Below, one piece after another: positions 5,532-7,707 of a DNA stretch of 7,707 nucleotides; position 1 is the first letter of the stretch; the number at the start of each line of letters is the position of its first letter. Origin of the DNA: an uncultured Prevotella sp. (GTDB lineage: Bacteria > Bacteroidota > Bacteroidia > Bacteroidales > Bacteroidaceae); assembly GCA_945863825.1 (NCBI GenBank), contig CAMBBY010000041.1, forward strand, positions 1 to 7,707, read 5' to 3'. The translations under genes were made by a program, and so were the position numbers. The notes under the pieces were generated by a model. It had not been told where the DNA came from and did no database searches. It saw only the letters and a program-made list of their open reading frames with translations.

Positions 5532-7385
5532 TTACACCTGCTGCATATCGTGCAATTTCTTATAATATCCGTCTTTGCCTATCAGTTCATCGTGAGTACC
5601 ACGCTCCACGATTCTTCCCTCATGCATCACGCAGATTTCGTCTGCATGCTTGATAGTGCTCAGGCGGTGAGCCACGGCTACGGTAGTACGGGTCTTCATC
5701 AGTTTCTCCAAAGCATCCTGCACCAGGCGCTCGCTCTCTGTATCAAGGGCAGAAGTAGCCTCGTCGAGAATGAGGATAGGAGGATTCTTGAGGATGGCAC
5801 GGGCGATGCTCACACGCTGGCGCTGACCACCGGAAAGTCTGCCTCCACGGTCGCCGATTCCTGTATCAAATCCATGTTCCGACTTCATGATAAAGTCGTA
5901 GGCATTGGCTATCTTTGCAGCATGGGCGATTTCCTCGTCGGTAGCATCGGTTTTGCCGAAACGGATGTTGTCCTTGAAGCTGGCATTGAAGAGGATAGCC
6001 TCCTGGTTTACATTGCCTATCAGCTGGCGGAGATCATTTACGGCCAGGTCTTTCACGTTGATGCCATCGATGAGCACCTCGCCTTCCTGCACGTCATAGT
6101 AACGTGGAATCAGATCCACCATCGTACTTTTTCCGCTACCGCTCTGACCTACGAGTGCCACGGTCTTGCCCTTCGGAATCACGAGGTTGATGTCTTTCAG
6201 CACGTATATCAGTTCGTCGCTCTTATTGTCTGTATAGGCGAATGATACGTGGCGGAACTCTATCTGATGTTCGAAGGAAGCGATATGCTCCGGGTTCTCC
6301 TTGTCCTTGATTTCCACTTCTGCCTGGAGAATCTTGTCGATACGCTCCATGCTGGCAAGTCCCTTGGGGATATTATAGCTTGCCTTGGAGAATTCCTTCA
6401 GCGGATTGATAATGCTGTAGAGCATCACCAGGTAGAAGATGATGGTAGGACCATCGATACGGCCGTAATCCAATACCAGAATGCCACCAAACCACAATAC
6501 GACTACGATGAGGATGGTGCCTAAGAACTCACTCATAGGATGAGCCATCTGCTGGCGGATGTTCACGCGCATGATGTTGTCGCGATATTCGCTGTTTACC
6601 TTGTCAAAGCGCCAGTTCATCTTGCTTTCTGCACAGAAAGCCTTGATGATGCGAAGTCCGCCCAATGTTTCTTCTACCATGCTCATGGTGTCGCTCCAGA
6701 GCGACTGTGCCTCTGTGCTCTGTGCCTTCAGTTTCTTGCCCACCATGCCCATGAACCAGCCGAAAGGTGGAACAAAAAGAATGGTGAAGAGGGTGAGCTG
6801 CCAACTGATGCAGATGAGGGTGATGAAGTAGAAGAGTATCAGAATCGGATTCTTGAAAAGCATGTCGAGAGATGACATGATACTGCTTTCTACTTCCTGC
6901 ACGTCGCCGCTCATGCGGGCAATGATGTCGCCCTTGCGCTCCTCGCTGAAGAAACTCAGAGAGAGAGAATTAATCTTCTGGTAGAGCTGGTTACGGATGT
7001 CACGCACGATACCAGTACGGATAGGTATGATGGTGGCGGAAGAAAGAAAATAAGCTCCCGTCTTCAGAAATGTCATGAATGCCAGGAATAGACCGATCAC
7101 CAGAAGGGCGGTCGAAGCACTGTATTCCACGATAAATTCCTGGATGTAATAGTACATGTTGTTGGTGGCCACTTCCTTGAGGGTGCCCCAGTCTCCGTTC
7201 CAGGTCATATAGTCGTTGGCACGGATGCCGCCATCTACCTGAAACAGGATTTGCAGGATTGGTATCAAGGCTGCGAATGAAAAGATATTCAATACCGCCG
7301 ATAGGATATTGAATAATATGGATAGTCCCAGATATCTTTTGTATGGAGGGACAAATCGTTTTAAAACTTGCAAGAATTCCTTCAT
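5532..7385 (-). CDS. msbA: MsbA-like lipid A export ABC transporter (fused TMD-NBD half-transporter)
   Basis: This 617-residue protein acts as an inner-membrane homodimer that flips lipid A-core from the inner to the outer leaflet using ATP. About six membrane helices occupy residues 20-335. The nucleotide-binding domain follows, with Walker A GQSGSGKST (413-421), Q-loop Q461 in NVNQEAIL, signature LSGGQ (517-521), Walker B ILILDE (537-542), D-loop SALD and H-loop H573 in AHRLST. All are intact. The ATG at 7385 is chosen over a TTG at 7394 because that TTG is part of the promoter -7 box and is unlikely to be transcribed. Residues MKEFLQVLKRFVPPYKRY are a typical start for Bacteroidota homologues. 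Neighbouring lpxL and the LPS kinase strongly support a lipid A role over a generic multidrug exporter. A loop of about 60 residues between helices 1 and 2 is longer than in E. coli MsbA. Confidence 0.9.
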   Translation of the reverse strand: MKEFLQVLKRFVPPYKRYLGLSILFNILSAVLNIFSFAALIPILQILFQVDGGIRANDYMTWNGDWGTLKEVATNNMYYYIQEFIVEYSASTALLVIGLFLAFMTFLKTGAYFLSSATIIPIRTGIVRDIRNQLYQKINSLSLSFFSEERKGDIIARMSGDVQEVESSIMSSLDMLFKNPILILFYFITLICISWQLTLFTILFVPPFGWFMGMVGKKLKAQSTEAQSLWSDTMSMVEETLGGLRIIKAFCAESKMNWRFDKVNSEYRDNIMRVNIRQQMAHPMSEFLGTILIVVVLWFGGILVLDYGRIDGPTIIFYLVMLYSIINPLKEFSKASYNIPKGLASMERIDKILQAEVEIKDKENPEHIASFEHQIEFRHVSFAYTDNKSDELIYVLKDINLVIPKGKTVALVGQSGSGKSTMVDLIPRYYDVQEGEVLIDGINVKDLAVNDLRQLIGNVNQEAILFNASFKDNIRFGKTDATDEEIAHAAKIANAYDFIMKSEHGFDTGIGDRGGRLSGGQRQRVSIARAILKNPPILILDEATSALDTESERLVQDALEKLMKTRTTVAVAHRLSTIKHADEICVMHEGRIVERGTHDELIGKDGYYKKLHDMQQV

Positions 7386-7391
7386 AGGCTG

Positions 7392-7422
7392 CAAATATAG
7401 CGCTTTTAGAGAAAACTACAAA
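7392..7422 (-). promoter_or_regulatory. Promoter of the msbA-lpxL-kinase operon, abutting the start codon
   Basis: On the minus strand, TTTG (7422-7419) is followed by 19 bases and TATATTTG (7399-7392), an exact TTTG-N19-TAnnTTTG promoter. Only six bases lie between the -7 box and the ATG (7385-7383). With the usual offset of about four to six bases from the box, transcription would start within zero to four bases of the ATG, giving a leaderless or near-leaderless mRNA. Confidence 0.85.
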
Positions 7423-7448
7423 ATGATTTTGTGTTTTTTCGCTAAAAG
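7403..7448. repeat. Imperfect palindrome covering the msbA -33 element
   Basis: Arms at 7403-7424 and 7426-7448 pair at about 19 of 22 positions around a central base. The core is ACAAAAT-G-ATTTTGT (7418-7432), a perfect seven-base inverted repeat, and the outer CTTTTAG/CTAAAAG segments also match. The msbA -33 TTTG lies inside the core, so a protein bound here would compete with RNA polymerase. No T-run follows that would mark it as a terminator. Confidence 0.6.
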
Positions 7449-7455
7449 TATGAAG

Positions 7456-7496
7456 AAAAAGGCTACTTTTACCTGTTTTGGGTAGATAAAAGTGCC
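7456..7496 (-). terminator. Intrinsic terminator of miaB
   Basis: On the minus strand, 20 to 60 bases past the miaB stop, the stem GGC-ACTTTTATCT pairs with AGGTAAAAGT-A-GCC (one bulged A, one G-U). It has a nine-base loop and is followed directly by TTTTTCTTC. It should end miaB transcripts before the separate msbA promoter. Confidence 0.8.
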
Positions 7497-7515
7497 ATTT
7501 TCTGTTTATTTTGAG

Positions 7516-7707
7516 TTATTCTTTTACTTCTTCGCCGAAGAGGGTAGCAGAGGTGGAACCGGTGATGCGAACCTTTACGAATTCGCCGATATGGTGGTTG
7601 CCCTTATCGATGACTACCGCCTTGTTCTGCTCTGTGCGACCCATCATCTGCTCACGGCTACGCTTGCTGAAGTTCTCGATGAGGATGGTGAATTCCTTGC
7701 CCTCATC
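7516..7707 (-). CDS. miaB: tRNA-2-methylthio-N6-dimethylallyladenosine synthase MiaB, C-terminal fragment
   Basis: The last 63 residues of a radical-SAM methylthiotransferase are visible, and the gene continues beyond the right edge. The enzyme adds the 2-methylthio group to N6-isopentenyladenosine at position 37 of tRNAs that read UNN codons. The visible part is the TRAM RNA-binding domain: EFTILIENFSKRS, MMGRTEQNKAVVID, then GEFVKVRITGSTSATLFGE and the stop at 7516-7518. The phrase GRTEQNK(A/V)VV and the following KGNHHIGEFVKVRI block separate MiaB from RimO and MtaB relatives. The catalytic UPF0004 and radical-SAM domains lie outside the window. It ends before a good intrinsic terminator, so it is probably transcribed apart from msbA. 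Confidence 0.9.
   Translation of the reverse strand, partial: DEGKEFTILIENFSKRSREQMMGRTEQNKAVVIDKGNHHIGEFVKVRITGSTSATLFGEEVKE

Noticed and set aside
5355..6245. 296-residue open frame on the plus strand across the lpxL start and the msbA nucleotide-binding domain
   Set aside because: It lies opposite strongly conserved ABC motifs. The translation has no recognisable domain, and no promoter was found. It is a codon-usage shadow.
7386..7394. TTG at 7394 as the msbA start, adding three residues
   Set aside because: That TTG is the end of the TATATTTG -7 box, so it should not be in the mRNA. The ATG at 7385 fits the family.
46..7707. CRISPR array, tRNA/rRNA genes, insertion sequence or phage genes
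   Set aside because: No repeat-spacer pattern, cloverleaf, transposase motif or phage-type protein was seen on either strand.

Overview
The window looks like a chromosomal contig end from a member of the Bacteroidota, most likely Prevotella/Segatella. The main evidence is three promoters that fit the Bacteroidota form TTTG-N19-TAnnTTTG exactly, protein starts without Shine-Dalgarno sequences, and gene families typical of gut Prevotella. The genus is inferred from memory of related proteins and no search was run.

Bases 1-45 are not genomic. They are an Illumina Nextera i7 adapter: the end of P7, the 8-base N701 index, and the Tn5 mosaic end. The organism's DNA starts at base 46.

Left block (46-2335, minus strand): a surface-glycan glycosyltransferase operon transcribed leftward from a promoter at 2368-2398. 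Its order is a GT4-type glycosyltransferase, a Gtf3/WbbI-like glycosyltransferase, and the first nine codons of a third gene cut off by the adapter.

Middle block (2336-3694): a divergent promoter region, then a rightward polytopic GT87/DUF2029-type membrane protein. Its natural ATG (2523) and its long reading frame are in different frames. They meet at a six-T run that also forms the heptamer T TTT TTA. A seven-codon ORF with a strong Shine-Dalgarno sequence lies in its leader.

Right block (3733-7394, minus strand): a lipid A/LPS maturation cassette in the order msbA-like ABC flippase, LpxL/HtrB-like acyltransferase, Kdo/WaaP-type kinase. It starts from a promoter so close to the msbA ATG that the mRNA should be nearly leaderless. 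It ends in a 19-bp hairpin shared with the convergent GT87 gene. Together the three proteins would acylate, flip and phosphorylate lipid A or its inner core, while the left block builds attached or separate glycans.

At the right edge is the 3' end of miaB (tRNA ms2i6A methylthiotransferase), followed by its own intrinsic terminator. No tRNA, rRNA, CRISPR array, insertion sequence or phage gene is visible. I did not find a clearly new multi-gene system. The most unusual items are the frameshifted GT87 start, the SD-led leader ORF, and the palindrome and alternative hairpins upstream of msbA.
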